Origin: Bacteroidales bacterium SW299
Lineage (GTDB): Bacteria > Bacteroidota > Bacteroidia > Bacteroidales > Bacteroidaceae
Assembly: GCA_019550975.1 (NCBI GenBank)
Contig: SDWH01000003.1
Coordinates: 175,421 to 239,420, forward strand
Length of the DNA: 64,000 nucleotides
Direction of reading: 5' to 3'
Shown: positions 7,634 to 16,589 of the stretch, one piece after another
Numbering within the stretch: position 1 is the first letter of the stretch
Layout of the letters: every line of letters starts with the position of its first letter
The notes under the pieces: model-generated
The model's input: the letters and a program-made list of their open reading frames with translations, nothing else
What the model was told of the DNA's origin: nothing
The model's database searches: none
Translations under genes and position numbers: made by a program

Positions 7634-9991
7634 ATGAATCATCGTTTTTTAGGTATGGCTCTGTCGTTGCTCCTTTCGTGCGGAATGGTTTCTGCTACGG
7701 CTTCTTCTGCAGGAACAGCAACAGGGACTGATCAGAAAGAAACTTTTGAAGTGGGGAAAGGAACTTTTCTGTTGAATGGCAAGCCGTTTGTCGTTAAGGC
7801 GGCCGAGGTGCATTATCCGCGTATCCCGGAACCTTATTGGGAACAGCGTATCCTCTCGTGCAAGGCTTTGGGGATGAATACGCTTTGCCTGTATGTGTTT
7901 TGGAATCTCCACGAGCAGCATCCGGGAGAGTTTGACTTTTCAGGCAATAAGGACATTGCCAAATTCTGCCGCCTCGCGCAGAAGCATGGGATGTATGTGA
8001 TTGTACGTCCGGGTCCTTATGTCTGCGCCGAATGGGAGATGGGCGGTCTGCCTTGGTGGCTTCTGAAAAAGCAGGATGTGCAGTTGCGCACGCTTGATCC
8101 ATATTATATGGAGCGTGTCGGCATTTTCATGAACGAAGTGGGCAAGCAGCTGAAAGACCTGCAGATTTCTCGCGGAGGAAATATTATCATGGTTCAGGTT
8201 GAGAACGAATATGGGTCTTATGGAACCAACAAACCGTACGTATCGGCTATCCGTGACCTGGTGAAAAAGGCCGGCTTTACGGATGTTCCTTTATTCCAGT
8301 GCGACTGGAGCTCCAACTTCACCAACAATGCGCTGGATGATTTGATTTGGACTGTCAACTTCGGGACAGGGGCAAACATTGAAGAGCAGTTTAAAAAGCT
8401 GAAACAGGTCCGTCCGGATACTCCGCTCATGTGCAGTGAGTTCTGGAGCGGCTGGTTTGACCATTGGGGACGCAAGCACGAAACCCGTGATGCCGCTACG
8501 ATGGTGAGCGGAATAAAGGATATGCTTGACCGCAACATTTCGTTCAGCCTCTATATGACGCACGGGGGAACGACATTCGGCTGGTGGGGCGGAGCAAACA
8601 ATCCGGCTTATTCGGCTATGTGCAGCTCTTATGATTATGACGCTCCTATCAGTGAAGCGGGGTGGACCACTCCGAAATATTTCCAGTTGCGTGAATTGCT
8701 GAAGCAGTATCTTCCGGAAGGAACAACGTTGCCCGAACCGCCGGCTTCTTATCCTGTGATAAGCGTAGCTCCAATTACGGACTGGCAGGTGGCTCCTTTG
8801 TTTGAGAATCTTCCGGAGCCGAAGCAGACGGAGGATATCAAGCCGATGGAGATGTTCGACCAGGGCTGGGGAAGCATTCTGTACCGCACGGTATTGAAAG
8901 AAGACGTCAGCGGAACGCTTCATTTGGATGAAATGCACGACTGGGCTCAGGTGTTTGCTGATGGAAAACTGCTGGGACGTCTTGACCGCCGTCACGGAGA
9001 GTTTACTTTGCCGTTGAAAGAAACGTTGAAGAAAGGTACACGGCTCGACATCCTGGTCGAAGCGATGGGACGCGTGAATTTTGACAAGTCTATCCATGAC
9101 CGCAAGGGTATTACTGAAAAAGTGGAAGTGATCAGTGGTGATGCTTCCGTTGAATTGAAAGGGTGGACAGTATACAATCTTCCTCCGTTCTATGATTTTG
9201 TGAGTCAGAAGAACTATAAGGCAGGGAAGCCTCTTCAGGGGCCTGCTTACTATAAGGCGACTTTTACGCTCGACAAGGTGGGCGATACGTTCTTCGATAT
9301 GCAGACTTGGGGAAAAGGTATGGTTTGGGTAAATGGCCATGCTTTGGGACGTTTCTGGGAAATAGGTCCTCAGCAGACGCTTTATATGCCGGGCTGCTGG
9401 CTGAAAGAGGGCGAAAATGAGATTATAGTGCTCGATCTGAAAGGCCCCGCTGAGGCAAAAGTGTCGGGACTGGAAAAGCCGATACTGGATATGCTCCGCG
9501 AAAAGGCTCCTGAAACTCATCGCAAGGACGGACAGACGCTGAAGCTGGCTTCTGAAACTCCGGTTCATGCTGGCACGTTTGCTTCTGGAAACGGATGGCA
9601 GGAAGTGAAGTTCGGCAAGGCTGTAAACGGACGCTATTTCTGTCTGGAAGGCACTTCTAACTACGATGGCACAAATATTGCGGCCATTGCCGAGATGGAT
9701 GTGCTGGGAGCTGACGGCAACCCCGTATCGCGCGAGTCCTGGAAGATTGTATACGCTGACAGCGAGGAAACGCGCAGCGGCAATCGTACGGCCGACAAGG
9801 TCTTTGACTTGCAGGAAAGTACATTCTGGCAGACGGTCGACAATACGGCTTACCCGCATCAGATTGTTATCGATCTGGGCGAGGAGTATCAGATTACCGG
9901 ATTCCGGATGTTGCCCCGCGCTGAAGCCGGCGCTCCGGGATTGATAAAGGATTATAAAGTGTTTGTCAGAAAGACGGACTTTTCTTATTGA
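7634..9991 (+). CDS. GH35 beta-galactosidase with C-terminal carbohydrate-binding (F5/8 type C) region
   Basis: The 785-residue secreted protein has an N-terminal signal peptide (about 1-25). The TIM barrel follows (about 40-360). The acid/base is Glu192 in VQVENEYGSYG and the nucleophile is Glu269 in MCSEFWSGWFDHWG. Beta-sandwich modules with the jelly-roll signature WVNGHALGRFWEIG follow. The last 150 residues, with FWQTVDNTAYPHQIVIDLG, look like an F5/8 type C (discoidin-like) binding module. It would remove terminal beta-galactose, fitting an arabinogalactan or galactan-containing substrate together with the three arabinosidases before it. There is a 196-bp gap and an own promoter. Confidence 0.88.
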   Translation: MNHRFLGMALSLLLSCGMVSATASSAGTATGTDQKETFEVGKGTFLLNGKPFVVKAAEVHYPRIPEPYWEQRILSCKALGMNTLCLYVFWNLHEQHPGEFDFSGNKDIAKFCRLAQKHGMYVIVRPGPYVCAEWEMGGLPWWLLKKQDVQLRTLDPYYMERVGIFMNEVGKQLKDLQISRGGNIIMVQVENEYGSYGTNKPYVSAIRDLVKKAGFTDVPLFQCDWSSNFTNNALDDLIWTVNFGTGANIEEQFKKLKQVRPDTPLMCSEFWSGWFDHWGRKHETRDAATMVSGIKDMLDRNISFSLYMTHGGTTFGWWGGANNPAYSAMCSSYDYDAPISEAGWTTPKYFQLRELLKQYLPEGTTLPEPPASYPVISVAPITDWQVAPLFENLPEPKQTEDIKPMEMFDQGWGSILYRTVLKEDVSGTLHLDEMHDWAQVFADGKLLGRLDRRHGEFTLPLKETLKKGTRLDILVEAMGRVNFDKSIHDRKGITEKVEVISGDASVELKGWTVYNLPPFYDFVSQKNYKAGKPLQGPAYYKATFTLDKVGDTFFDMQTWGKGMVWVNGHALGRFWEIGPQQTLYMPGCWLKEGENEIIVLDLKGPAEAKVSGLEKPILDMLREKAPETHRKDGQTLKLASETPVHAGTFASGNGWQEVKFGKAVNGRYFCLEGTSNYDGTNIAAIAEMDVLGADGNPVSRESWKIVYADSEETRSGNRTADKVFDLQESTFWQTVDNTAYPHQIVIDLGEEYQITGFRMLPRAEAGAPGLIKDYKVFVRKTDFSY

Positions 9992-10026
9992 TTGTGACAG
10001 GGACGGAGTAGTGTCTGATATTCCGT

Positions 10027-10135
10027 AAGTGTCACACCCGCGAGGGATGCCTTGGAGGGCAAGGCCGTTGCCAGATGGGGCGGCTTCATTTCAGGGCATC
10101 CCTTGCTGTTTCTCACGGCAGAAGTCGGGACACTT
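10027..10135. other. Nested inverted repeats in the GH35-purB gap, possible structured RNA
   Basis: The 9992-10350 gap holds no convincing gene. AAGTGTC (10027-10033) pairs with GACACTT (10129-10135), and inside it GGGATGCC (10044-10051) pairs with GGCATCCC (10095-10102). A further small hairpin, TCAGGC...GCCTGA, lies near 10148-10167, followed by a T run at 10175-10181. It could be a structured 3' end or a small RNA. No known family is recognised. Confidence 0.4.
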
Positions 10136-10291
10136 CGCCGCATAACTCAGGCAAGCTCTGCGCCTGAATTCTACGTTTTTTCCGTTGAAGACGGTGGCGA
10201 TGGATGCGTCATGTGCCGGACTTCAGACGGCTCGTTAAAAATAAATCCTAAAGTTTGTGCCTGCTCTCCCGTATCTATGAAAAAAAAGTAT

Positions 10292-10299
10292 TACCTTTG
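10292..10299 (+). promoter_or_regulatory. -7 box of purB
   Basis: TACCTTTG followed by C matches the Bacteroidetes -7 element. It places the transcript start near 10306, which argues for a purB start at 10348/10351 and not at the upstream TTG 10312. No good TTTG lies 19-21 bp upstream. Confidence 0.6.
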
Positions 10300-10350
10300 C
10301 AACCTGATTAATTGCGCATAAAACAAGATATCAAATATTTTCTACTCATG

Positions 10351-11697
10351 ATGGAGCTTGATTTACTCACGGCTGTATCACCCATTGACGGTCGATACAG
10401 AAACAAAACGGGAGTTTTGGCCGACTATTTTTCTGAATACGCGCTGATGAAATATCGCGTGCGTGTGGAAATTGAATATTTCATTACCTTGTGCGAACTG
10501 CCTTTGCCTCAGTTGGAAGGAGTCGGTCCGGCACGGTTTGAATCGCTGCGGGACATTTACCGCAACTTCTCGGAGAAGGATGCCGCACGCATCAAGGAAA
10601 TTGAGAGTGTGACAAATCATGATGTCAAGGCTGTGGAGTACTTCATCAAGGAACAGTTTGACAAGCTGGGAGGTCTTGATGCATATAAGGAGTTCGTTCA
10701 TTTCGGACTGACTTCACAGGATATCAACAATACGTCTGTTCCCTTGTCGGTCAAGGATGCGCTGAACGAAGTCTATTATCCTCAGCTTCAGGAACTCATC
10801 GACAAGCTGGCTTCTTATGCGGAAGAGTGGAAGGATATTCCGATGCTTGCCAAGACGCACGGACAGCCTGCTTCGCCTACCCGTTTGGGAAAGGAAATCA
10901 TGGTGTTCGTTTATCGCTTGAAGCGCCAGCTGGAAATCTTGAAGTCTTGCCCGATTACAGCCAAATTCGGAGGAGCCACAGGAAATTATAATGCCCATCA
11001 TGTGGCTTATCCGGCGTTTGACTGGAAGGCTTTTGGAAACAGATTCGTTTCTGAAAAGCTGGGACTGGAGCGCGAGGAGTTTACGACACAGATATCAAAT
11101 TATGATTGTCTGGGAGCGGTTTTTGATGCGATGAAGCGTATCAATACGATAATGATTGACATGAACCGTGACTTCTGGATGTATATCTCGATGGAGTATT
11201 TCAAGCAGAAGATAAAAGCGGGCGAGGTCGGTTCCAGCGCAATGCCGCATAAGGTTAATCCGATTGATTTTGAAAATGCGGAAGGGAATCTGGGAATTGC
11301 CAATGCGGTGTTCTCTCATCTGTCGATGAAGCTTCCGGTTTCAAGATTGCAGCGTGATTTGACTGATTCAACCGTTTTGCGCAATGTGGGTGTGCCTTTC
11401 GGACATACGCTCATTGCTATCCAAAGCTCATTGAAGGGGCTGGGCAAGCTTTTGCTGAACGAACATAAGATAAACGAAGACTTGGACAATTGCTGGAGCG
11501 TTGTGGCTGAAGCTATCCAGACTATTCTTCGCCGGGAGGCTTATCCTCATCCCTACGAGGCGCTGAAGGCCTTGACGCGCACGAACCAGGCAATAACCGA
11601 AGAGTCTATAGCGAATTTCATTGATACGTTGGAAGTAAGCGAAAATATTAAGAAAGAATTGCGGGCTATAACACCGCACAACTATACAGGAATTTGA
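10351..11697 (+). CDS. purB: Adenylosuccinate lyase
   Basis: The 448-residue protein catalyses two purine steps: fumarate release from SAICAR and from adenylosuccinate. The family signature SSAMPHKVNPIDFEN is complete, and TSQDINNTS and KTHGQPASPT, which hold substrate-binding residues, are also present. The N-terminus MELDLLTAVSPIDGRY matches Bacteroidetes PurB. ATG 10348, one codon upstream, is an alternative start. It is followed after 52 bp by the rluB-like gene and then asnS, an order I remember from other Bacteroides genomes. Confidence 0.95.
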   Translation: MELDLLTAVSPIDGRYRNKTGVLADYFSEYALMKYRVRVEIEYFITLCELPLPQLEGVGPARFESLRDIYRNFSEKDAARIKEIESVTNHDVKAVEYFIKEQFDKLGGLDAYKEFVHFGLTSQDINNTSVPLSVKDALNEVYYPQLQELIDKLASYAEEWKDIPMLAKTHGQPASPTRLGKEIMVFVYRLKRQLEILKSCPITAKFGGATGNYNAHHVAYPAFDWKAFGNRFVSEKLGLEREEFTTQISNYDCLGAVFDAMKRINTIMIDMNRDFWMYISMEYFKQKIKAGEVGSSAMPHKVNPIDFENAEGNLGIANAVFSHLSMKLPVSRLQRDLTDSTVLRNVGVPFGHTLIAIQSSLKGLGKLLLNEHKINEDLDNCWSVVAEAIQTILRREAYPHPYEALKALTRTNQAITEESIANFIDTLEVSENIKKELRAITPHNYTGI

Positions 11698-11749
11698 GAA
11701 TTGAGCCCGAGAGGGGTCTAATTATTAATTTTGAAAAAAGAATTTTATT

Positions 11750-13054
11750 ATGGCAGAAAAAGAATTCAGACAGGAAGGTGAGAACAGCCAGTCTGGCCGT
11801 GACGGTTACAAATCTTACAACAGAGAAGGAAGCAACAGGTATAACAGAGGTGAAAAGAGCGGCAGCTACAATGCTGGCCGACGTTCATATAATAAGGAAG
11901 GAGGAAACGGGAATTACCGCTCTTCCTATACTCCTCGTTTTAATGGAAACGGTGAAGGCCGCTATCAGCGCCCGTATGGAAACCGTCCGCAGCAGCGTCC
12001 GTACGGAAATCGTCCGTATGGTTCGTACAACAATGACAATGCTGAGGAGGGCGAACGTCAATCGTATAACCCGCGTTATGGCTCTAACAGCGGAGGAAGC
12101 TGGAATGGCCGGCAAAATTCGTATAATTCGCGCTACTCGGGAGGAAACTCTCGTTTTGGCAATGGTCAGGAGGATGGAGAACGCCCGTATCGTCCGCGCT
12201 ATAATAACGGCGGGCAAGGAGGGTACAGCCGTCCGCAGGGAAGAGGCTTCCGTCCGCGTACAGCCGATTATGATCCGAATGCAAAATACAGCAAGAAGAA
12301 ACAGATCGAATACAAGGATATTCTGGCAGATCCGGATGCTCCCATCCGTTTGAACAAGTTCCTCGCCAATGCCGGAATCTGTTCGCGCCGCGAAGCGGAT
12401 GAATTCATTACGGCGGGAGTGGTTTCTGTGAACGGCGTGGTGGTGACTGAACTGGGAACGAAAATCAAACGTTCGGACGAGGTGAAGTTCCATGACGAGC
12501 CTGTAAGCATTGAACGCAAGGTTTATGTGCTGCTTAACAAACCGAAGGATTGCGTGACTACATCTGACGATCCTCAGGAGCGGAAAACGGTGATGGATTT
12601 TGTGAAGGGCGCCTGTCGGGAGCGTATTTATCCGGTCGGCCGTCTTGACCGCAATACAACCGGTGTGCTGTTGCTGACGAATGACGGTGATTTGGCTTCG
12701 AAGCTTACTCATCCGAAATTCCTCAAGAAGAAAATCTATCATGTGTATTGTGACCGGAATGTGACAAGGGCTGACTTGGACAAGATCGTGCAGGGTATCA
12801 CGCTTGATGACGGCGAAATCCATGCCGATGCGGTAAGCTATGCCTCGGACACAGACAAATCGCAGGTAGGGATAGAAATCCATTCAGGAAAGAACCGTAT
12901 CGTGCGCCGGATCTTTGAATCGTTGGGATACCGTGTCGTAAAACTGGACCGCGTATATTTTGCCGGACTGACGAAGAAGGGGCTCCGTCGCGGAGATTGG
13001 CGTTATCTGACGGAAAATGAAGTGAACATGCTTCGTATGGGAGCTTTTGAGTGA
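11750..13054 (+). CDS. RluB/RsuA-family rRNA pseudouridine synthase with long Arg/Gly/Asn/Tyr-rich N-terminus
   Basis: The 434-residue product has two parts. Residues 1 to about 185 are low-complexity, rich in Arg, Gly, Asn, Tyr and Ser, with repeats such as RPYGNRP and few hydrophobic residues. From about 198 an S4 RNA-binding domain begins (IRLNKFLANAGICSRREADE). The RsuA/RluB catalytic domain follows, with catalytic Asp300 in GRLDRNTTGVLLLT. The enzyme should convert a uridine of rRNA to pseudouridine; RluB, which acts on 23S rRNA, is the nearest known type. The disordered tail probably adds RNA affinity. An overlapping frame at 11694-12353 is a composition artefact of this tail. Confidence 0.88.
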   Translation: MAEKEFRQEGENSQSGRDGYKSYNREGSNRYNRGEKSGSYNAGRRSYNKEGGNGNYRSSYTPRFNGNGEGRYQRPYGNRPQQRPYGNRPYGSYNNDNAEEGERQSYNPRYGSNSGGSWNGRQNSYNSRYSGGNSRFGNGQEDGERPYRPRYNNGGQGGYSRPQGRGFRPRTADYDPNAKYSKKKQIEYKDILADPDAPIRLNKFLANAGICSRREADEFITAGVVSVNGVVVTELGTKIKRSDEVKFHDEPVSIERKVYVLLNKPKDCVTTSDDPQERKTVMDFVKGACRERIYPVGRLDRNTTGVLLLTNDGDLASKLTHPKFLKKKIYHVYCDRNVTRADLDKIVQGITLDDGEIHADAVSYASDTDKSQVGIEIHSGKNRIVRRIFESLGYRVVKLDRVYFAGLTKKGLRRGDWRYLTENEVNMLRMGAFE

Positions 13055-13081
13055 GCAGAGAAACGGTCATGAAAAGTATAT

Positions 13082-13133
13082 GGGCACAAAGTTGGAGGAA
13101 GAATGTTCTTGGTTCTGCACTTTGTGCCCTTTG
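13082..13133 (+). terminator. Strong hairpin between rluB-like gene and asnS
   Basis: GGGCACAAAGT (13082-13092) pairs perfectly with ACTTTGTGCCC (13119-13129) over 11 bp with a 26-nt loop. Only a weak T-rich tail (TTTGTCTT) follows, so it may be a partial terminator or a processing site. Confidence 0.5.
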
Positions 13134-13165
13134 TCTTAGATAATAAAAATATAATTTGAGATAAT

Positions 13166-14569
13166 ATGGAAAAAATTCGTAGGACAAAAATCGTAGACTT
13201 GTGGACAAAACCGACATTTGGCGAGATTGTAAATGTAAAGGGTTGGGTGCGGACGCGCCGTGGCAGCAAGCAGGTGAACTTTATAGCACTGAATGACGGG
13301 TCGACAATTCATAATATTCAAATTGTGGTTGATCTGGCTAATTTTGACGAGTCGGTTCTTAAACAGATTACTACCGGGGCTTGCCTGAGTGTGAACGGAA
13401 AGCTGGTAGAGTCGGTGGGAGCCGGACAGGCCGCTGAGGTTCAGGCCACGGAAATAGAAGTGCTCGGCGTTTGCGACAATACTTATCCTTTGCAGAAGAA
13501 AGGCCATTCGATGGAGTTCCTTCGGGAGATTGCTCATCTTCGTCCGCGTACAAATACGTTTGGAGCCGTTTTCCGTATTCGTCATAACATGGCTATTGCT
13601 ATTCATAAGTTCTTCCACGACCGTGGATTCTTTTATTTCCATACGCCATTGATTACAGCTTCTGACTGTGAAGGTGCCGGACAGATGTTTCAGGTGACTA
13701 CTCTTAATCTGTATGATTTGAAGAAGGATGAGAACGGGTCGATCATTTATGATGACGATTTCTTTGGCAAACAAGCCAGCCTTACGGTTTCCGGTCAGTT
13801 GGAAGGCGAATTGGCTGCTACATCGCTGGGCGCTATCTATACGTTCGGTCCTACATTCCGTGCCGAGAATTCTAATACGCCGCGTCATTTGGCTGAATTC
13901 TGGATGATTGAGCCTGAGGTTGCTTTCAATGACATCAACGACAATATGGATTTGGCTGAAGAATTCATCAAGTATTGCGTACAGTGGGCTCTTGACAATT
14001 GTTATGATGACGTGAAATTCTTGAACGACATGTTTGACAAAGGCTTGATAGAGCGTTTGCAGGGAGTGCTGAAAGAGGAATTTGTACGTCTGCCGTATAC
14101 TGAAGGCATCAAAATACTGGAAGACGCAGTGGCTGCCGGCCATAAGTTTGAGTTCCCGGTATATTGGGGCGTTGATTTGGCTTCTGAACACGAGCGTTAT
14201 CTGGTTGAAGAACATTTCAAGCGTCCGGTAATCCTGACTGATTATCCGAAGGAAATCAAGGCGTTCTATATGAAGCAGAACGATGACGGCAAGACTGTGC
14301 GTGCCATGGATGTGCTGTTCCCGAAGATCGGTGAAATCATTGGAGGGTCGGAGCGTGAGGCTAGTTATGATAAATTGCTCGCCCGGATCAAGGAACTCCA
14401 TATCCCGATGAAGGATATGTGGTGGTATCTTGATACGCGGAAGTATGGAACTTGTCCGCATTCCGGATTCGGACTCGGATTTGAACGTCTGCTGCTGTTT
14501 GTCACAGGTATGGCGAACATCCGAGATGTGATTCCCTTCCCCCGTACGCCGCGCAATGCCGAATTCTGA
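13166..14569 (+). CDS. asnS: Asparaginyl-tRNA synthetase
   Basis: The 467-residue class IIb aminoacyl-tRNA synthetase charges tRNA-Asn with asparagine. An OB-fold anticodon-binding domain (about 18-115) comes first ([20 protein letters not shown]). The catalytic domain has motif 2 ([18 protein letters not shown]) and motif 3 ([10 protein letters not shown]). The length is the usual one. It is the last gene of the purB group and is followed by a clear terminator. No separate promoter is obvious in the 110-bp gap before it. Confidence 0.96.
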   Translation: MEKIRRTKIVDLWTKPTFGEIVNVKGWVRTRRGSKQVNFIALNDGSTIHNIQIVVDLANFDESVLKQITTGACLSVNGKLVESVGAGQAAEVQATEIEVLGVCDNTYPLQKKGHSMEFLREIAHLRPRTNTFGAVFRIRHNMAIAIHKFFHDRGFFYFHTPLITASDCEGAGQMFQVTTLNLYDLKKDENGSIIYDDDFFGKQASLTVSGQLEGELAATSLGAIYTFGPTFRAENSNTPRHLAEFWMIEPEVAFNDINDNMDLAEEFIKYCVQWALDNCYDDVKFLNDMFDKGLIERLQGVLKEEFVRLPYTEGIKILEDAVAAGHKFEFPVYWGVDLASEHERYLVEEHFKRPVILTDYPKEIKAFYMKQNDDGKTVRAMDVLFPKIGEIIGGSEREASYDKLLARIKELHIPMKDMWWYLDTRKYGTCPHSGFGLGFERLLLFVTGMANIRDVIPFPRTPRNAEF

Positions 14570-14578
14570 TAAGAATCG

Positions 14579-14612
14579 AAAGTCCGCCCGATTGTGGCGG
14601 ACTTTCTTTTTT
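14579..14612 (+). terminator. Rho-independent terminator after asnS
   Basis: AAAGTCCGCC (14579-14588) pairs with GGCGGACTTT (14596-14605) around a 7-nt loop and is followed by CTTTTTT. Confidence 0.9.
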
Positions 14613-14695
14613 CTGTTTGTTGGTAAAACTTTCTGATATTCTTTTCCGGCGGGAAGAAATTTCATGAAAAATTCTCTTATGTGAATATCTTTTCG

Positions 14696-14703
14696 TAGAT
14701 TTG
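14696..14703 (+). promoter_or_regulatory. -7 box of the DUF4488-like gene
   Basis: TAGATTTG fits TAnnTTTG and lies 38 bp before the start codon at 14742. No convincing -33 TTTG is seen. Confidence 0.45.
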
Positions 14704-14741
14704 TAAATAACACTTATCGAAATCCTTAAAACTTTTAAGCT

Positions 14742-15233
14742 ATGAGAATGCGTTTTTTGTTTGTCATGATTTTAGGGTGTTTCTGCGGTATGAGTACAGT
14801 CAATGCGCAGGATATCCAGGAAAAGCGTCCGATTAATCTTAGCGGCATTTGGCAGATGTGTTTCTATTGTTCTGCATCTCCCGATGTTCCAGGCGAATTG
14901 CGGACAAGTCATTCGCTGAAGATTTTAAGCAATGACGGCCGTTTTTGCAATTTGGTTATGACACCGGCGGGTGCTGTCATTATCGGCTATGGGACATTCA
15001 GTCTGACTTCCGGCACGTTTTATACCGAATATATAGAAAAGAATGTACATTTGCCCCAATTGGAGGGGAAGGAAAACAAAATGTATTTTGAAATGAAGGA
15101 GAACGGAACGCTGATGACAGTGAAGTATTTTGTAGATACCGACATAAACGGCAATAAAATAGAAGCCTGGTATAATGAGGTGTGGAAACGTGTTGATGTG
15201 GCATCTTCTTATCCTGGTGACGTGTTCAGGTAA
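14742..15233 (+). CDS. Secreted lipocalin-like protein, DUF4488-type
   Basis: The 163-residue protein has a clear signal peptide ending near VNAQ (about residue 23). The mature part begins with a segment typical of small lipocalin-like beta-barrel proteins of Bacteroides: INLSGIWQMCFYCS, then LKILSNDGRFCNLVM. I place it in the DUF4488 group from its overall look, without a database search. It is a single gene with its own -7 box and a strong terminator. The function is unknown; binding of a small ligand in the periplasm is possible. Confidence 0.6.
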   Translation: MRMRFLFVMILGCFCGMSTVNAQDIQEKRPINLSGIWQMCFYCSASPDVPGELRTSHSLKILSNDGRFCNLVMTPAGAVIIGYGTFSLTSGTFYTEYIEKNVHLPQLEGKENKMYFEMKENGTLMTVKYFVDTDINGNKIEAWYNEVWKRVDVASSYPGDVFR

Positions 15234-15260
15234 GTCAGGTTTTCATTCCATGAAATTTCA

Positions 15261-15310
15261 CAGACGTTGTACGGATGCAGTGCCGGCTTCCGGACTGCGT
15301 CTGTTTTTTT
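15261..15310 (+). terminator. Rho-independent terminator after the DUF4488-like gene
   Basis: The outer stem is CAGACG (15261-15266) with CGTCTG, and the inner stem is GCAGTGCCGG with CCGGACTGC around a short loop. A run of seven T follows. Confidence 0.85.
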
Positions 15311-15366
15311 GTATGTGTGTGGGTTAATTATCAAGCTCTTATCAAGCGAAAAAAATGCTTAAAATC

Positions 15367-15397
15367 TTTGTCGGTTAAAAGAAAAGCCGTACCTTTG
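15367..15397 (+). promoter_or_regulatory. Consensus promoter of the rplM-rpsI operon
   Basis: TTTG (15367-15370), a 19-bp spacer and TACCTTTG (15390-15397) are a near-ideal Bacteroidetes promoter. It leaves a leader of about 120 nt before rplM, long enough for regulation of the ribosomal operon. Confidence 0.8.
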
Positions 15398-15522
15398 CAA
15401 GCCGATTATTATCAACAAGTGATAAATTTTTAATTCTGAGGACTTCTCTTTCTTTTTGTCCGGGAAAGAAGGTCGGAAGATAATTGTTTTTTAGTAGTTA
15501 ACATTTTAAATTTTTTCAAAGA

Positions 15523-15984
15523 GTGGATACTTTAAGTTACAAGACCATTTCTGCAAATCAGGCAACCGTAACGAAAGAGTGGGTTGTTGTTGATGCTACC
15601 GATCAGGTTGTAGGCCGCCTCGGTGCAAAAGTTGCAAAGTTGTTGAGAGGTAAGTATAAACCGAACTTTACTCCTCATGTAGACTGTGGTGACAATGTGA
15701 TTATCATCAATGCAGACAAAGTGAAATTTACAGGCAAGAAGATGACTGACAAGATTTATCTGAGCTATACGGGATATCCTGGCGGTCAGCGTGAGATTAC
15801 TCCGGCTCGTCTGATGGCTAAGCCTAACGGTGCAGACAAGCTGATGAGAAGAGTTGTGAAGGGTATGCTTCCCAAGAACCGTTTGGGAGCCAAATTGCTG
15901 GGCAACCTGTATATCTATGCAGGCAGCGAACACAAACACGAAGCTCAGATGCCGAAAGTAATTGATATTAATTCACTTAAATAA
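15523..15984 (+). CDS. rplM: 50S ribosomal protein L13
   Basis: The 153-residue protein is L13 of the large subunit. It contains the family segments VDATDQVVGRLGAKVAKLLR, LSYTGYPGGQ and VKGMLPKNRLG. The start is GTG at 15523, giving MDTLSYKTISANQ, the usual N-terminus in Bacteroidetes; there is no nearby ATG. It is followed 6 bp later by rpsI, the standard L13-S9 pair. Confidence 0.97.
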   Translation: MDTLSYKTISANQATVTKEWVVVDATDQVVGRLGAKVAKLLRGKYKPNFTPHVDCGDNVIIINADKVKFTGKKMTDKIYLSYTGYPGGQREITPARLMAKPNGADKLMRRVVKGMLPKNRLGAKLLGNLYIYAGSEHKHEAQMPKVIDINSLK

Positions 15985-15990
15985 TAGAGC

Positions 15991-16377
15991 ATGGAAGTAG
16001 TAAATGCATTAGGCAGACGTAAAAGCGCAGTCGCTCGTGTATTCGTAAGCGAAGGCACAGGAAAGATTACTATCAATAAAAGAGATCTTGCAGTATACTT
16101 TCCTTCACCGATTCTGCAGTTTGTAGTAAAACAACCGTTGAACAAGCTGGATGTAGCTGAAAAATATGACATTAAAGTAAACCTGAATGGCGGTGGATTT
16201 ACCGGCCAGTCTCAGGCTCTTCGCTTGGCTATTGCCCGCGCGTTGGTTAAAATCAACCCTGAAGATAAGAAGTCGCTTCGTGCAGAGGGCTTCATCACTC
16301 GTGATTCTCGTTCTGTTGAACGTAAGAAACCGGGACGTCCGAAAGCACGCCGTAGATTCCAGTTCAGTAAACGTTGA
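15991..16377 (+). CDS. rpsI: 30S ribosomal protein S9
   Basis: The 128-residue S9 begins MEVVNALGRRKSAVARVF. It ends with the basic tail KKPGRPKARRRFQFSKR, which in the ribosome reaches the P-site tRNA. The length is normal. It is transcribed with rplM from the promoter at 15367-15397. The 212-bp gap to rpsB has no obvious terminator. Confidence 0.97.
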   Translation: MEVVNALGRRKSAVARVFVSEGTGKITINKRDLAVYFPSPILQFVVKQPLNKLDVAEKYDIKVNLNGGGFTGQSQALRLAIARALVKINPEDKKSLRAEGFITRDSRSVERKKPGRPKARRRFQFSKR

Positions 16378-16589
16378 TTTGAGTTCGTCGGTTTTTTTGT
16401 TTATAAGTTTGTCGGCAATATTCGGATATGTCAATCCGGAAACTTAAAAACTCAAGAACTCAGAAACTTAAAAAGGCGTTTAGCATCTAAACTGTCAGGA
16501 CTCTTCCTGCAAGTGGTTTGTGGAAGGACTACCTGTCGGTTGGTTCATTTAAAACAAAAAGGAAAGTAAACGATTAAAAGATTAGAACA
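16378..16589 (+). other. rpsB leader region with possible imperfect hairpin
   Basis: The 212 bp before rpsB hold no gene. CAGGACTCTTCC (about 16497-16508) can pair imperfectly with GGAAGGACTACCTG (about 16522-16535). Ribosomal-protein leaders are often autoregulated, but I recognise no known S2-leader motif here. Confidence 0.3.

Noticed and set aside
10052..10321. An 89-codon open frame before purB
   Set aside because: It has no ribosome-binding site, low protein-likeness, crosses the purB -7 box and lies over the nested inverted repeats.
11694..12353. A 219-codon frame overlapping the rluB-like gene
   Set aside because: It is a frame-shifted reading of the Arg/Gly-rich tail and is repetitive for that reason only.
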